Shown here: positions 18,209 through 26,863 of the stretch, piece after piece
How positions within the stretch are numbered: the stretch's first letter is position 1
How the letters are laid out: each line of letters starts with the position of its first letter
Assembly (NCBI RefSeq): GCF_005233875.1
Contig: NZ_SZPZ01000001.1
Coordinates: forward strand, 1,922,001 to 1,986,000
DNA: 64,000 nucleotides
Direction of reading: 5' to 3'
From: Kribbella jiaozuonensis
GTDB lineage: Bacteria > Actinomycetota > Actinomycetes > Propionibacteriales > Kribbellaceae
The notes under the pieces: generated by a model
Database searches by the model: none
What the model saw: the letters and a program-made list of their open reading frames with translations, nothing else
Told to the model about the DNA's origin: nothing
Translations under genes and position numbers: made by a program

Positions 18209-19469
18209 TCTCGTCGACCTGGTCCGCGGTGTGCTCGGTGGACAGGAACCACAGTCCGCGCGGGACGATGTTGATCCCGGCAGCGAACAGTCCCGCGTGG
18301 AACCGAGCCATCGCGGCCCGGTCGCAGGCAGCGAACGAGCGATAGTCGGTCACCTCGGCCTGGTCGGTGATGTAGGTCTGGAACACCGGACCCGGACCGT
18401 CCACCAGCAGCGGTACGCCGTGCTTTGCCGCGGCCGCGCGTAGCCCCGCCATCAATCGTTCGCCGGTCGCGTTCAGCGGCGGGTAGACGTCGTCGCGGTG
18501 CTCGTCGAGCTGATGCAGTACCGCGTCGGCGGCCGCCATCCCGACCGGGTGCGAGTTGAACGTGCCCGCGTGCGCAACCTTGCCGTCGGCAATCGTTCCC
18601 ATCACCTCGGCCGATCCGACCAGCGCGGAGACCTGCATCCCACCGGCCATCGCCTTCCCGAACGCGGCCAGATCGGGTACGACGCCGAGCAGCTCGCCGG
18701 CGCCGCCCGGAGCGACGCGGAAGCCGGTGATGATCTCGTCGAAGATCAGCAACGATCCGTACTGCGCGGTCAGCTGCCGCAGCCCTTCGAGGTAACCAGG
18801 TCGAGGCGTGATGCAGCCGGTATTGCACAGCAGCGGTTCGAGGATGACGGCGGCGATGTCGTCGCCGTACTGCGTGAACACCTCCGAGACGGCAGCGAGG
18901 TCGTTGTACGGGAGGACGATCAGGTCGTCGGCGTCGTGGCGCGGTTGGCCCGCCGTACCGCCGACCGCGGTGGGATGCCGGGCGTCGCCGGCCAGGGCGA
19001 GATCCGGGTGGACGCTGTAGAGCACCGGGTCGAGCCAGCCGTGGTAGTTGCCCTCGAACTTCACGATCTTCGGCCGTCCGGTGTGTCCGCGGGCCAGCCG
19101 GATCGCGCCGTGCACAGCCTCCGATCCGACGCTGTTGAAGCGGACCAGCTCCGCTGCGGGCACCATGGCGCACAGGCGTTCCGCTACCTGCGCCTCTAGT
19201 TCGTGCTGAGCGGCGTACGCGACGCCACGGCGTACCTGAGCCGAGACCGCGTCGGCGACCAGCGGCGCGGCGTGGCCGAGCAGGTTGGGGCCTTGGCCGA
19301 GCACGTAGTCCAGGAAGCGGTTGCCGTCCACATCCCAGAGCTCTGCACCAAGCGCGTGATCCACGAACAGCGGCCGGTCGGCACGGCGTGCGTCACTGGA
19401 GACCCCGCCCGCGATCACCTGCCGGGCACGCTTGTACAGCTGGTCGGCGCGGTCGTGGGTCCTCTGCAC
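18171..19469 (-). CDS. Class-III aminotransferase (glutamate-1-semialdehyde aminomutase-like)
   Basis: This 432-residue PLP enzyme starts at a GTG (19469) with GGAGG five bases upstream. The longer open frame to 19658 only shadows the upstream regulator. Hallmarks are LGHAAP near the N-terminus, FNSVGSEA, the cofactor aspartate motif FDEIITGFR and the PLP lysine in FGKAMAGGMQ. It resembles GSA aminomutase paralogues, not the hemL gene of haem synthesis, which sits elsewhere in other genomes. It is the last gene of a seven-gene catabolic operon, 16 bp after the regulator. It may transaminate or isomerise an amino- or keto-sugar intermediate, but this is inference. The 3' end overlaps the convergent hydrolase. 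Confidence 0.75.
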   Translation of the reverse strand: MQRTHDRADQLYKRARQVIAGGVSSDARRADRPLFVDHALGAELWDVDGNRFLDYVLGQGPNLLGHAAPLVADAVSAQVRRGVAYAAQHELEAQVAERLCAMVPAAELVRFNSVGSEAVHGAIRLARGHTGRPKIVKFEGNYHGWLDPVLYSVHPDLALAGDARHPTAVGGTAGQPRHDADDLIVLPYNDLAAVSEVFTQYGDDIAAVILEPLLCNTGCITPRPGYLEGLRQLTAQYGSLLIFDEIITGFRVAPGGAGELLGVVPDLAAFGKAMAGGMQVSALVGSAEVMGTIADGKVAHAGTFNSHPVGMAAADAVLHQLDEHRDDVYPPLNATGERLMAGLRAAAAKHGVPLLVDGPGPVFQTYITDQAEVTDYRSFAACDRAAMARFHAGLFAAGINIVPRGLWFLSTEHTADQVDETIAVAESVLSSL

Positions 19470-19485
19470 AGGTGCCTCCAGGGCG

Positions 19486-20832
19486 TCAGTCGAGCTTTTC
19501 GGTGAGCAGGCGGAACTGCTGGCGAGGACGGCCGCCGCCGGTCGACCTGGCCGGGGGCAGTGGCCACGCGAGGCCTGCCTCGACCAGCTCCTTGAGCATG
19601 CGGCGTCCGGTGCGCTGGGTGACCTGCATGATGGCGGCGACGCTCTCGACGTCGACAACCAGCTGCCGTCCCGGTGTGGCGCTCATGGCGGATGCGATCG
19701 ACGTGACGATCTCCAGCGCCCGCTGGTCGAGCGGAGCACTGTCGACGGGTGCGGTGTCAGCTGTAGCAGGTCCAGGCTCCAGGTCCAGGCGGTCGCTGCC
19801 GCCGTCCAGGTACACCGCAACCTTCCCGCCGGTCGCAACAGACTCCTCAACAGCCATCAGTGCGTTTGCCTCAGCTGCGCGAGCAGTCTGGCCGGTGCCG
19901 GCACCCACTGCGACCGGTACGCCGAGCTGTGCGGTCAATGCACTCAGGAAAGGCGCAACCGTGAACTGCTCGGTCAGCCGGACCAGAGCGCCGTGCGTAG
20001 TGGTGACAAGGAACATCGTGTCCGACCGACGCGCCACCGATGCGCCCACCGGACGCGCCTCGGCCAGCAGCTTCTGGTGGGTCGACAGCGCCAGCTCCTG
20101 CTGCCAGTAGTCACCGGACTCGGCCCCGGACGGAATGACTTGTACGGCGATCATCGCCAGCTGGTGCGCCCCCATCCGTGTGCCCTGACCCAGCAGTACG
20201 GCGGTCTCCAGCGCATCCCGCACACTCGACCGCGTCGGCGCGATCCGCAGCACCGGTACGCCGTCCGCACGCAGCTCGCGCTCGACCGACAGGATCGTGG
20301 TCAGGGCGACCGTGGTGTGCCGGCGCTCCCACTTGTCCCGGTGGAACGCCGCGAAGCCGTCAACCGACTCCGGTCCCTCGTACGGGACGTCGTACACCTC
20401 TGCGGTGTCCAGGCCGATCTCGCCGTACGCCTCGGTGACGTCGGCCAGCGAGAGCGAGTCGATGCTGACTCGGCTCAGGTCGACGCCTTCGATGGTCAGC
20501 GAGGCGCGCAGCAGGGCGGCGTACAGCGCGGCGCCGGTCAGTGGGAGGTGGGTGGACGGGACGGTCAGCCAATGGCCGGTGGTCGCCAGGTCGAACGCCC
20601 ACGGGCCGGGGAAGACGGCCGAGTCGATCCGGTCGCGCAGCCTCAGGTACCGCTCCTCGGCGTCGGACTGGTCGTCGTACCCGCCGGTGAGGAACCGTAC
20701 GCCGTGTGCGGACCGCTCGGCGACCTCCTGCCCGACTTCGGCCATCGTCTTCACCAGTCGACGCGGCCCGAACAGTCCGACTGTCACGGCCGGTACCCGC
20801 TCACCGGCCACCGGCTCCGTCTCGTCACTCAT
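19486..20832 (-). CDS. Putative regulator: sensor, cyclase-like fold and winged helix
   Basis: This 448-residue protein was not matched to a named family. The ATG at 20832 overlaps the stop of the upstream amidohydrolase (ATGAGTGA). The N-terminus starts with VGLFGPRRLVKTM, like a ligand-sensing domain. Residues about 290-365 read as a GGDEF/CdaR-like cyclase-derived fold (VGAGTGQTARAAEANALMAV). The last 75 residues contain a helix-turn-helix (VESVAAIMQVTQRTGRRML). No GGDEF active-site motif is present. Its place inside the operon suggests that it senses a pathway metabolite and may bind the paired palindromes at 26694 and 26827. That is inference. Confidence 0.55.
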   Translation of the reverse strand: MSDETEPVAGERVPAVTVGLFGPRRLVKTMAEVGQEVAERSAHGVRFLTGGYDDQSDAEERYLRLRDRIDSAVFPGPWAFDLATTGHWLTVPSTHLPLTGAALYAALLRASLTIEGVDLSRVSIDSLSLADVTEAYGEIGLDTAEVYDVPYEGPESVDGFAAFHRDKWERRHTTVALTTILSVERELRADGVPVLRIAPTRSSVRDALETAVLLGQGTRMGAHQLAMIAVQVIPSGAESGDYWQQELALSTHQKLLAEARPVGASVARRSDTMFLVTTTHGALVRLTEQFTVAPFLSALTAQLGVPVAVGAGTGQTARAAEANALMAVEESVATGGKVAVYLDGGSDRLDLEPGPATADTAPVDSAPLDQRALEIVTSIASAMSATPGRQLVVDVESVAAIMQVTQRTGRRMLKELVEAGLAWPLPPARSTGGGRPRQQFRLLTEKLD

Positions 20833-21631
20833 CCGTCTCGTCAACCCCTCGTTCTCCTGGCAGCGGCCGCCACCGGAACAGCTTGCGGGCGTTCCCGCTG
20901 AGAACATCTTGACGTTGACTCTCCGTCAGTGGCGCGCACACCACCCGGCCCAGCGACATGCGCTGGTCGATGAAGGGGAAGTCCGAGCCGAACAGGACCC
21001 GCCCGCTACCTACCTGGTCGACCATCGCGCTGATCATCGGTCCGGTCATCTGCGACCCGCACACCTCCAGCCACAGCGACTCGTACCGGCTCGCGGCCTC
21101 GATCGCCTCGGCCACGCCGGCCGGGGTGATACCGGCGTGGCCGAGCATGACCGCAGCACCCGGGTACCGCTCCGCAACCGTCTGGAACATCGCAGGAGCG
21201 TCGTACGGCGACTGGTGCTCGGAGTGACTCAGCACGGGACAGCCGGTCGACTCGGCAAACTCCCAGACGGCGGCGTACCGCGCACCGGTGACGGGGTAGC
21301 GATGCAGCGTCGGGTGCACCTTGATCCCGACGAACCGCTCGTCGGCCGCGAGCCGCTCGAGCTCGCGCTCCGGGTCCTGCCAGGGGTTGATCACCGCGTA
21401 CGCCGCGATGCGGCCCGGGTGCGCGTCGACCGCGGCCAGCGACTGCGAATTGCCGAGGTGCGCATCTTGCTGGATCGCGCGATTCGCTGAGAGCACGGTG
21501 ACATCGGTGCCGGTCAGGTCCATCACCGCGACCATCGTGGCGGCATCCGGCTCCGGGATGAAGAACAGCGAGTACGGGCCGAGATGCGCGTGGACGTCGA
21601 TGATCCGGTGCGTCGGCCGGCGCCCGATCAC
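20825..21631 (-). CDS. Amidohydrolase-2 family TIM-barrel hydrolase
   Basis: This 268-residue metal-dependent hydrolase has the family metal-site motifs in order: DVHAHLG (residues 12-18), GIKVHP, SHSEHQS, LGHAGIT and GSDFPF. Relatives hydrolyse sugar lactones, decarboxylate aromatic acids or split amides. In this operon a sugar-lactone role would link the Gfo/Idh dehydrogenase to the FAH-type enzyme, but this is inference. The start overlaps the previous gene by ATGA, and the stop overlaps the regulator. Confidence 0.8.
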   Translation of the reverse strand: MIGRRPTHRIIDVHAHLGPYSLFFIPEPDAATMVAVMDLTGTDVTVLSANRAIQQDAHLGNSQSLAAVDAHPGRIAAYAVINPWQDPERELERLAADERFVGIKVHPTLHRYPVTGARYAAVWEFAESTGCPVLSHSEHQSPYDAPAMFQTVAERYPGAAVMLGHAGITPAGVAEAIEAASRYESLWLEVCGSQMTGPMISAMVDQVGSGRVLFGSDFPFIDQRMSLGRVVCAPLTESQRQDVLSGNARKLFRWRPLPGERGVDETDE

Positions 21632-22383
21632 GAGTGCCCTCCGGTGAACAGCCGACTCGCAGTGTCCGACCCGACCAGCCGGACCGTCGCGTCATCGAGA
21701 CCGGACCACGCCAGCCGTACGACGCTCTCGCCGGGATCACGCAGCCCGAATCCGGTCGCAAAGACCAACCGGTCGGCGAGGTTGTTCGCGGCGAGCCACT
21801 CAACGCCTTGGTGGGCGGCGAAATCGACGAGGTCGACGTAGATGTTGGTGTGACCATCAAGTGCGGCCCAGAGCTCGCGGAGCTTGCGGTAGCCGAGGTT
21901 CGAGATGACGATCGGGAGCTCCGGGTAGCGCGTTGCGATCGCGGTCAGGGCCGGCCAGGTGATCTCGGCGGCGTCGATGCACAGGGGCAGGCGGTTGGCC
22001 TGCAGACCGGCGTACAACTCGTCGAGCAGGCTGGGGGAGAAGCCGTGTGATGCAGGGTGGATACGGAAGGCCGCGACGCCTTCGCTGACGGCGCGATCGA
22101 CGAGTGCGGTGAGTGAGTCCAGTTCGCCCGGGGTGGCAGGGATCGCGGTCCAGCAGGCGAGTACGCCGCGGTCGGCGAGGCTGTGCGCGATGGCGGAGGC
22201 CTCCGCGTTGCCGCCGATCGGATCGTGCAGCCAGGACGCCATCGCACTGACCAGCGCTCCCGACAGCTCGAACCGGTCGAGATGCGCGGCAATCGCATCC
22301 CGGTCCGTCGCGGGCTGCAAGCTGGCCGGGTGCGCCCCGGTCACCACCCGCGCATCGAACCACCCGTACGTGACCTCATCCAT
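21628..22383 (-). CDS. Amidohydrolase-related TIM-barrel protein, metal ligands partly lost
   Basis: This 251-residue protein is related to the neighbouring amidohydrolase. The start is the ATG at 22383 (MDEVTYGWFDAR), which has GGGGG seven bases upstream and overlaps the stop of the lyase gene by 8 bp. The usual N-terminal DxHxH is replaced by WFDARVVTG, and the later histidines appear as FRIHPASHG. The end of the barrel reads LVFATGFGLRD where a GSD motif is expected. The missing ligands suggest a divergent or non-hydrolytic member. It sits between the lyase and the intact amidohydrolase, so the two may act together. Confidence 0.65.
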   Translation of the reverse strand: MDEVTYGWFDARVVTGAHPASLQPATDRDAIAAHLDRFELSGALVSAMASWLHDPIGGNAEASAIAHSLADRGVLACWTAIPATPGELDSLTALVDRAVSEGVAAFRIHPASHGFSPSLLDELYAGLQANRLPLCIDAAEITWPALTAIATRYPELPIVISNLGYRKLRELWAALDGHTNIYVDLVDFAAHQGVEWLAANNLADRLVFATGFGLRDPGESVVRLAWSGLDDATVRLVGSDTASRLFTGGHS

Positions 22384-24349
22384 GAACCGTCCCCCCTTCA
22401 ACAGTCCACGCGCCGGCGTGCGGCAGCGTCAAGTGCGCCCAGCCGTCGTCGACCTCCGCGTCGATGACGATGCCGTTGAGGCGGAGCTCGCCGGAGGCAC
22501 GGACCCGCAGGCCGCAGCGTCCGGAGCAGGTGACGACGTACCGCGACCCCTCGACCAGGACGTTGATCTGATCTGTGGAGCGGACGAGGTCAGGTAGCTC
22601 CCGCACCTGCCAACCGGTTGCCCAGGACAACTGTCCGTTGGCCGAGCGGGTCCAGCTTGATGCGCCGATCCTGTCGGTTGTGGAGCCTTGCATGATGACC
22701 AGATCGCCGTCGACCCGGGTGACCGTGACATCGGGGGCGTCGCCCCGGTGCGGTATGAGGACCGTGGTGAAGTTCCCACTCGAGCGCTCGAGCGACAGCG
22801 AATACAGCGGGCCATACTCAGCCGTTCGACTCTCCACGATCGGGTGGCGAGCGACGCCCTCATAAGTCTCCACGGTGGTTGCCGCCGGATCGCCGGCCTC
22901 GATCAGCAACAGGCCGGGCGAGCCGGCGTCGTACGTCAAAGGCCCGACCTGCCGCCACGGATGCAGCGCGTGCCACATCGCGCGGAACGTGTGCGGCCCG
23001 TCGGCCTTGTCCGTCACGACGACGTACGCCGGTTCCTCGCGCACCATCGCGATCGTGCGTGCCTGCTCCAACCCGTTCCCGTGATGCCGCCCGGAGAAGG
23101 CCGCAACCGGACCGGTATCGACCAGTGGATCAACCGACACCCGCCGATCCGTCGACAACTCGAGGTCGTCCACGCGCACCGTGTTGTGCCCGCGGCCCGA
23201 CTGATACCAACTCAAATAGCCAGGATCGTCGTAGCTCGGCGGCCCGCCCGCCTCCCACAACAACGGCTCACCCCACCCGTCCAGCACCAGATCGAGAACG
23301 GCGCGATGCGAATGCGACTCCAGTTCGTGCTCGATATGCGGCCCGTGGTTGATCACCGCCCGCAACTCGTCACCCCGCAGGATCGTGTACCCGGACTCGG
23401 GCAATACGGTTGCCAACGGCAAAGGTTTGTCCTGAACCGAGCCGCCACGCGACAGCAGCTCAGCAGGCCAGACGATCCCGCTGTCCTGCAGATGCGGTAT
23501 CCATCCTCCTGACGACACCAACTCACGCAGCCAGGTGTGCATCGCGGCGAAGCGAGGATGCCCAGCCACCGCCGGATCGATCCGTGCCGCGGTCTGCAGC
23601 GCGCTCAGCACCATCCCGTGGTACCCGGGCGACCGCTCGTAGTGCCCGCCATCGGGATAGATGTCCAGCACCAGATGCTCTTCGATCCGCTCGCGCGCAC
23701 GCTCCGCCCAGGCCGCCGACTCCACGAGTGAGGGCAGTACGGCGCTGACATGCAGCAGCTCGGTAGCGCACACCAGTTGCCAGTTCCCGTGGCGGAACAC
23801 GTCATGCTCGTCGTACGCCCAGCGCGCCCCACCGACCAGCGTCGCCACCAGCCGCCCCCAGACACGGTCGGACAACGATGACGGGGTCAACACCTCCAGT
23901 GTGGGCAGAAGGTTCCGGCACCGAGCCCAGGTGCCAAGCGAGTACCAGATCACATCCAGCCCCGGCCACTCGCCGGTGACCGAGTCGCGCCGCTCGACCC
24001 ACTCGTCCAGATGCCGCTCGAAGGCGCGCAGGTAACGATCGTCGCCGGTCAGCAACCAGGCATCGACACCAGGCTTCAGCCAGCCGAGGTAGTGGAAGCC
24101 GTACAGCTGCGACCGGCCCTTGCCCAGCCCGGTCACGTCCACACCGTCGAGCAACGGCGCTGCAGCTTCTAGTACGCCATCCGACGAGTCTGGCAACGGC
24201 CAGGCAGGACGCTGCATCCGAGACCCCACGAAGGCGCGGAGTCCGGCCAGATCATCCGCCGGCGACCCGAACGCCTTCAGCAGGTCGTCCGTACTGATCT
24301 GGTTGATCCGCGCGTCGATGTGCCGCGGCTTCTCGGGCCCAGTACTCAT
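22376..24349 (-). CDS. Heparinase II/III-family polysaccharide lyase, no signal peptide
   Basis: This 657-residue protein starts at the ATG at 24349, which overlaps the dehydrogenase stop (ATGA). The N-terminal two thirds form an alpha/alpha toroid with RHGNWQLV and DGGHYERSPGYH, where lyases of this superfamily keep catalytic Asn, Tyr and His. The C-terminal beta domain has the heparinase II/III hallmark region ESHSHRAVLDLVLDGWGEP and GRGHNTVRVDD. Members cleave uronate-containing glycans by beta-elimination. No secretion signal is present, so it probably acts on imported oligosaccharides. The operon supplies the uptake lipoprotein and oxidoreductase. The polymer is unknown. Confidence 0.8.
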   Translation of the reverse strand: MSTGPEKPRHIDARINQISTDDLLKAFGSPADDLAGLRAFVGSRMQRPAWPLPDSSDGVLEAAAPLLDGVDVTGLGKGRSQLYGFHYLGWLKPGVDAWLLTGDDRYLRAFERHLDEWVERRDSVTGEWPGLDVIWYSLGTWARCRNLLPTLEVLTPSSLSDRVWGRLVATLVGGARWAYDEHDVFRHGNWQLVCATELLHVSAVLPSLVESAAWAERARERIEEHLVLDIYPDGGHYERSPGYHGMVLSALQTAARIDPAVAGHPRFAAMHTWLRELVSSGGWIPHLQDSGIVWPAELLSRGGSVQDKPLPLATVLPESGYTILRGDELRAVINHGPHIEHELESHSHRAVLDLVLDGWGEPLLWEAGGPPSYDDPGYLSWYQSGRGHNTVRVDDLELSTDRRVSVDPLVDTGPVAAFSGRHHGNGLEQARTIAMVREEPAYVVVTDKADGPHTFRAMWHALHPWRQVGPLTYDAGSPGLLLIEAGDPAATTVETYEGVARHPIVESRTAEYGPLYSLSLERSSGNFTTVLIPHRGDAPDVTVTRVDGDLVIMQGSTTDRIGASSWTRSANGQLSWATGWQVRELPDLVRSTDQINVLVEGSRYVVTCSGRCGLRVRASGELRLNGIVIDAEVDDGWAHLTLPHAGAWTVEGGTVHG

Positions 24350-25374
24350 GCGACCTCGACCGGCTGGCGGGTCTCGATCGACAGATGCGCGGCCTCGAGT
24401 ACGGCGGTCACGTCGCGGCTGCTCTCGATCGTGATCAGCGGCTGCCTGCCGGTGAGGCAGCAATCGACCCAGTGCGCGATCGCGTCGGCGTACGCACCGG
24501 CCGGGATCCCGTGCATGACGCGCTGCAGCATGTTCCGTGGGTAGCTGTAGCCCTCCGGTCGCGCCAGTACGACGCTCTCCTTCTGCCGGTCCAGCTGTAC
24601 GACGCCGTTGTCGGCGATCACCGAGACGTACGAATCGACCGTGGTCGGGAACGTGTTCGGATAGATCCACGCCGACTCGAACGTGGCGACCGCTCCGCGC
24701 GAGTACTCCGCCTGGATCTGGATCGCGTCCGGGGTGTCGATCCCGAGCGACCGCAGCTTGCCCCAGCGAGCGGTCGCGTAGACCTGGCGTACTTGATCGC
24801 GGAGCAGCCACGAGACCAGGTCGATGTCGTGGCTGGACAGGAACCAGGCACACGTCGTGCGCTCGGCCCAGGACAGCATCTCGGTCGGTACGAAGATCGT
24901 GTCGTCCTTGCGCGCGTACGCGACCGCGGCCTCGCCGAGATCCGCGAGCAGCTCGTACGCCTGTGCGTACGCCGGAACCCAGCGGTGGTTGAACAGACAC
25001 ATCGCGATCACGTCGTTCTCGCGGATCGCCTTCACTGCGGCGTCGGCCTCTGCGACCGAGGTGGTCATCGGCTTCTCGACCAGGATGTGCTTCCCGGCCT
25101 CGGCCGCGCGCACCATCATCTCGCCGTGCATGTCGTCCGGAGTCGTGAGTACGACGGCATCCACCGCGTCATCGGCGAGGAGTGCGTCGAGGTCGGGATG
25201 GATCGTGGGCCGTGCCGCGCCCCGTTCGGCGATCTCGTCGGCCAGCCGCCCGGCCGAATCCGCCGACCGACTCGTCACCGCAGTGATCCCGGCGTCGGTC
25301 CGGCCGGACAACGACAGCGCGTTGCCACGCCCCATGATCCCGGCCCCGACGATCCCGATCCTCAGCACGCTCAT
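24346..25374 (-). CDS. Gfo/Idh/MocA-family sugar dehydrogenase
   Basis: This 342-residue NAD(P)-dependent oxidoreductase begins MSVLRIGIVGAGIMGRG, a classic Rossmann start with GxGxxG. The family motif VEKPMTT (the EKP lysine) lies near residue 95. The C-terminal alpha/beta domain shows SSHDIDLVSWLL, which holds the catalytic-site histidine region. The ATG at 25374 overlaps the stop of the binding-protein gene (ATGA). The enzymes oxidise or reduce hydroxyls of sugars, inositols or uronates in the cytoplasm. Here it probably handles a monomer released by the lyase. Confidence 0.88.
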   Translation of the reverse strand: MSVLRIGIVGAGIMGRGNALSLSGRTDAGITAVTSRSADSAGRLADEIAERGAARPTIHPDLDALLADDAVDAVVLTTPDDMHGEMMVRAAEAGKHILVEKPMTTSVAEADAAVKAIRENDVIAMCLFNHRWVPAYAQAYELLADLGEAAVAYARKDDTIFVPTEMLSWAERTTCAWFLSSHDIDLVSWLLRDQVRQVYATARWGKLRSLGIDTPDAIQIQAEYSRGAVATFESAWIYPNTFPTTVDSYVSVIADNGVVQLDRQKESVVLARPEGYSYPRNMLQRVMHGIPAGAYADAIAHWVDCCLTGRQPLITIESSRDVTAVLEAAHLSIETRQPVEVA

Positions 25375-26672
25375 TTCCCCTTCGCCAGAGTGTCGTTCCA
25401 CGCCTTCTCGGCGTCGTCCAATGCCTGCTTCGCCGTCTTGGTACCCGACATGTACGCGCGGATCTGGTCGTCGAACAGCTGTCGCAACTGCTCGTCGTTC
25501 CCCGATCCCATCGACGCGTCCACGCTGGTCTTGAACGTGTCGACCAGGATCTTGCGGGCCTGGTCGGCCGGCGTGTTCCCGGAGATGTCGGTGAAGAACG
25601 GATCCGCGAGCGCCTTCACCGACGACGGGTAGATCGGCACGAGCTTGCAGAGTGCGAGCTGCTGCTCGGGCGCCGCGACGTACTTGAGCCACGCGGCCGC
25701 CGCGGCCTGGTTGTCCGACTTCGCCGGGATCCCCATCACCTGCTGGCCGGACATGTAGTACTTGCCGTCGGCACCGGTCACCGGCGGGCCGACCACGATC
25801 GACGAGTAGACGGCGGGCGCGTTCTTCTCGACGTTCAGCAGTGAGCTGGAGACGGCGGCCGGGTTGAACGCGATCAGCTTGTTCTCCAGCGACTGCGGCA
25901 GGTCCCGCGGGTTCTCACTCAGGCTGCCGGGCGCGATCGCGCCGGATGCGAACAGCGGCTTGAACTTCTCCACCAGTGCGAGGGTCTCCGGCGTGTTGAA
26001 CGCGGCCGTCTTTCCGTCCTCCGAGAGCAGCGGGATCTCGTCGGCCTGCACCACACTCGAGTACGCCATGAAGTTGGTCGCCGACTTGCCGGTCGCGTCG
26101 TGGTACTTGGTCGCGAGTGTCAGCGCATCGTCGTACGTCTTCGGCGGCTTGGCCGGATCGAAGCCGGCCTTGGCCAGCAGATCCTTGTTGTAGAAGGAGA
26201 GCGACGTACCGCCGTTGTACCAGGGGATCGCGATGCGTTTGCCGTCGACAACCAACGGGTCGGCCAGGTTCGGCAGGTAGGCGGCGACGTCGTCCTGGCT
26301 GAACAGCGAGCTCAGGTCCGCCATCGACCCGGCGAACAGTCCGGTGGTGGCGGAGGTGAAGTTGACGACGTCCGGCACCTTCCCGCTGGCGATCGCGGCC
26401 AGCAGTTTGGTGGTGATGTCCGCGCCCGGCACGTCCACCCAGTTGATGTGGACCTTCGGATGGTCCTTCTGGTAGGCGTCGATCCACTTCTGGATGTCGG
26501 GCCCGTAGTTCTTCTGCAGGTTGATCGTCCACCACTCGACGTCACCGGAGTACGCGTCGCTGGACTGCTGCTTCGGCTCGTCGCCGCCGGCCGGGCTGCC
26601 CGAGACACAGCCGGACAGAGCCAATGCGAGAGCGGCGCCCACCGCGAGGTACCTGAGCAGGGATCGGGCCAT
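25371..26672 (-). CDS. ABC sugar-binding lipoprotein
   Basis: This 433-residue family-1 extracellular solute-binding protein has a lipoprotein signal with lipobox LSGC (Cys22) and a mature domain of the maltose-binding-protein fold (WWTINLQKN, then IPWYNGGTSLSFYNKDLLAKAGF). It captures an oligosaccharide at the membrane for the two permeases encoded divergently at 26864. No dedicated ATPase gene is present, as usual in actinobacteria, where a shared MsiK-like ATPase is used. The ATG has GAGGAG six bases upstream. It is the first gene of the leftward operon and has a palindromic operator 22 bp before its start. Confidence 0.93.
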   Translation of the reverse strand: MARSLLRYLAVGAALALALSGCVSGSPAGGDEPKQQSSDAYSGDVEWWTINLQKNYGPDIQKWIDAYQKDHPKVHINWVDVPGADITTKLLAAIASGKVPDVVNFTSATTGLFAGSMADLSSLFSQDDVAAYLPNLADPLVVDGKRIAIPWYNGGTSLSFYNKDLLAKAGFDPAKPPKTYDDALTLATKYHDATGKSATNFMAYSSVVQADEIPLLSEDGKTAAFNTPETLALVEKFKPLFASGAIAPGSLSENPRDLPQSLENKLIAFNPAAVSSSLLNVEKNAPAVYSSIVVGPPVTGADGKYYMSGQQVMGIPAKSDNQAAAAAWLKYVAAPEQQLALCKLVPIYPSSVKALADPFFTDISGNTPADQARKILVDTFKTSVDASMGSGNDEQLRQLFDDQIRAYMSGTKTAKQALDDAEKAWNDTLAKGK

Positions 26673-26693
26673 GAGTGGCTCCTCAGAACGGAA

Positions 26694-26717
26694 TGTCCTA
26701 AACCTGGCTTACAGACA
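26694..26717. promoter_or_regulatory. Operator A of the divergent catabolic locus
   Basis: TGTCCTAAA-N6-TTACAGACA is an imperfect 9-6-9 palindrome between the leftward promoter and the binding-protein start. Its right arm matches that of operator B (TTTCAGACA) at 8 of 9 positions. Confidence 0.6.
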
Positions 26718-26721
26718 CCAC

Positions 26722-26750
26722 AGTGTTCGACATCTTTTGACCGGAGTCAA
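26722..26750 (-). promoter_or_regulatory. Candidate promoter of the leftward operon
   Basis: On the minus strand TTGACT (26745-26750) and AACACT (26722-26727) are 17 bp apart. Operator A lies immediately downstream, where a bound repressor would block transcription. Confidence 0.45.
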
Positions 26751-26826
26751 CGGACGGTCGCAGAAATTTCTCAGAGTTAGCGCTTCCCGCTGGCGTGCGC
26801 GTGAGCTACGGTTCCGGACATCAAGG

Positions 26827-26850
26827 AATCTGAAAGCTGGGTTTCAGACA
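26827..26850. promoter_or_regulatory. Operator B of the divergent catabolic locus
   Basis: AATCTGAAA-N6-TTTCAGACA contains the perfect inverted repeat TCTGAAA/TTTCAGA. It lies 13 bp upstream of the permease ATG and downstream of a TACGGT -10 candidate near 26807-26812. Confidence 0.7.
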
Positions 26851-26863
26851 TTAGGGGCGACCC

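Noticed and set aside
19470..19658. 63-residue extension of the aminotransferase
   Set aside because: It overlaps the regulator gene. A GTG with a perfect GGAGG spacing exists at 19469.
24350..25000. N-terminal extension of the lyase frame
   Set aside because: The extra 217 residues lie in the Gfo/Idh gene and are compositionally shadow-like. The ATG at 24349 overlaps the upstream stop in the operon-wide ATGA style.
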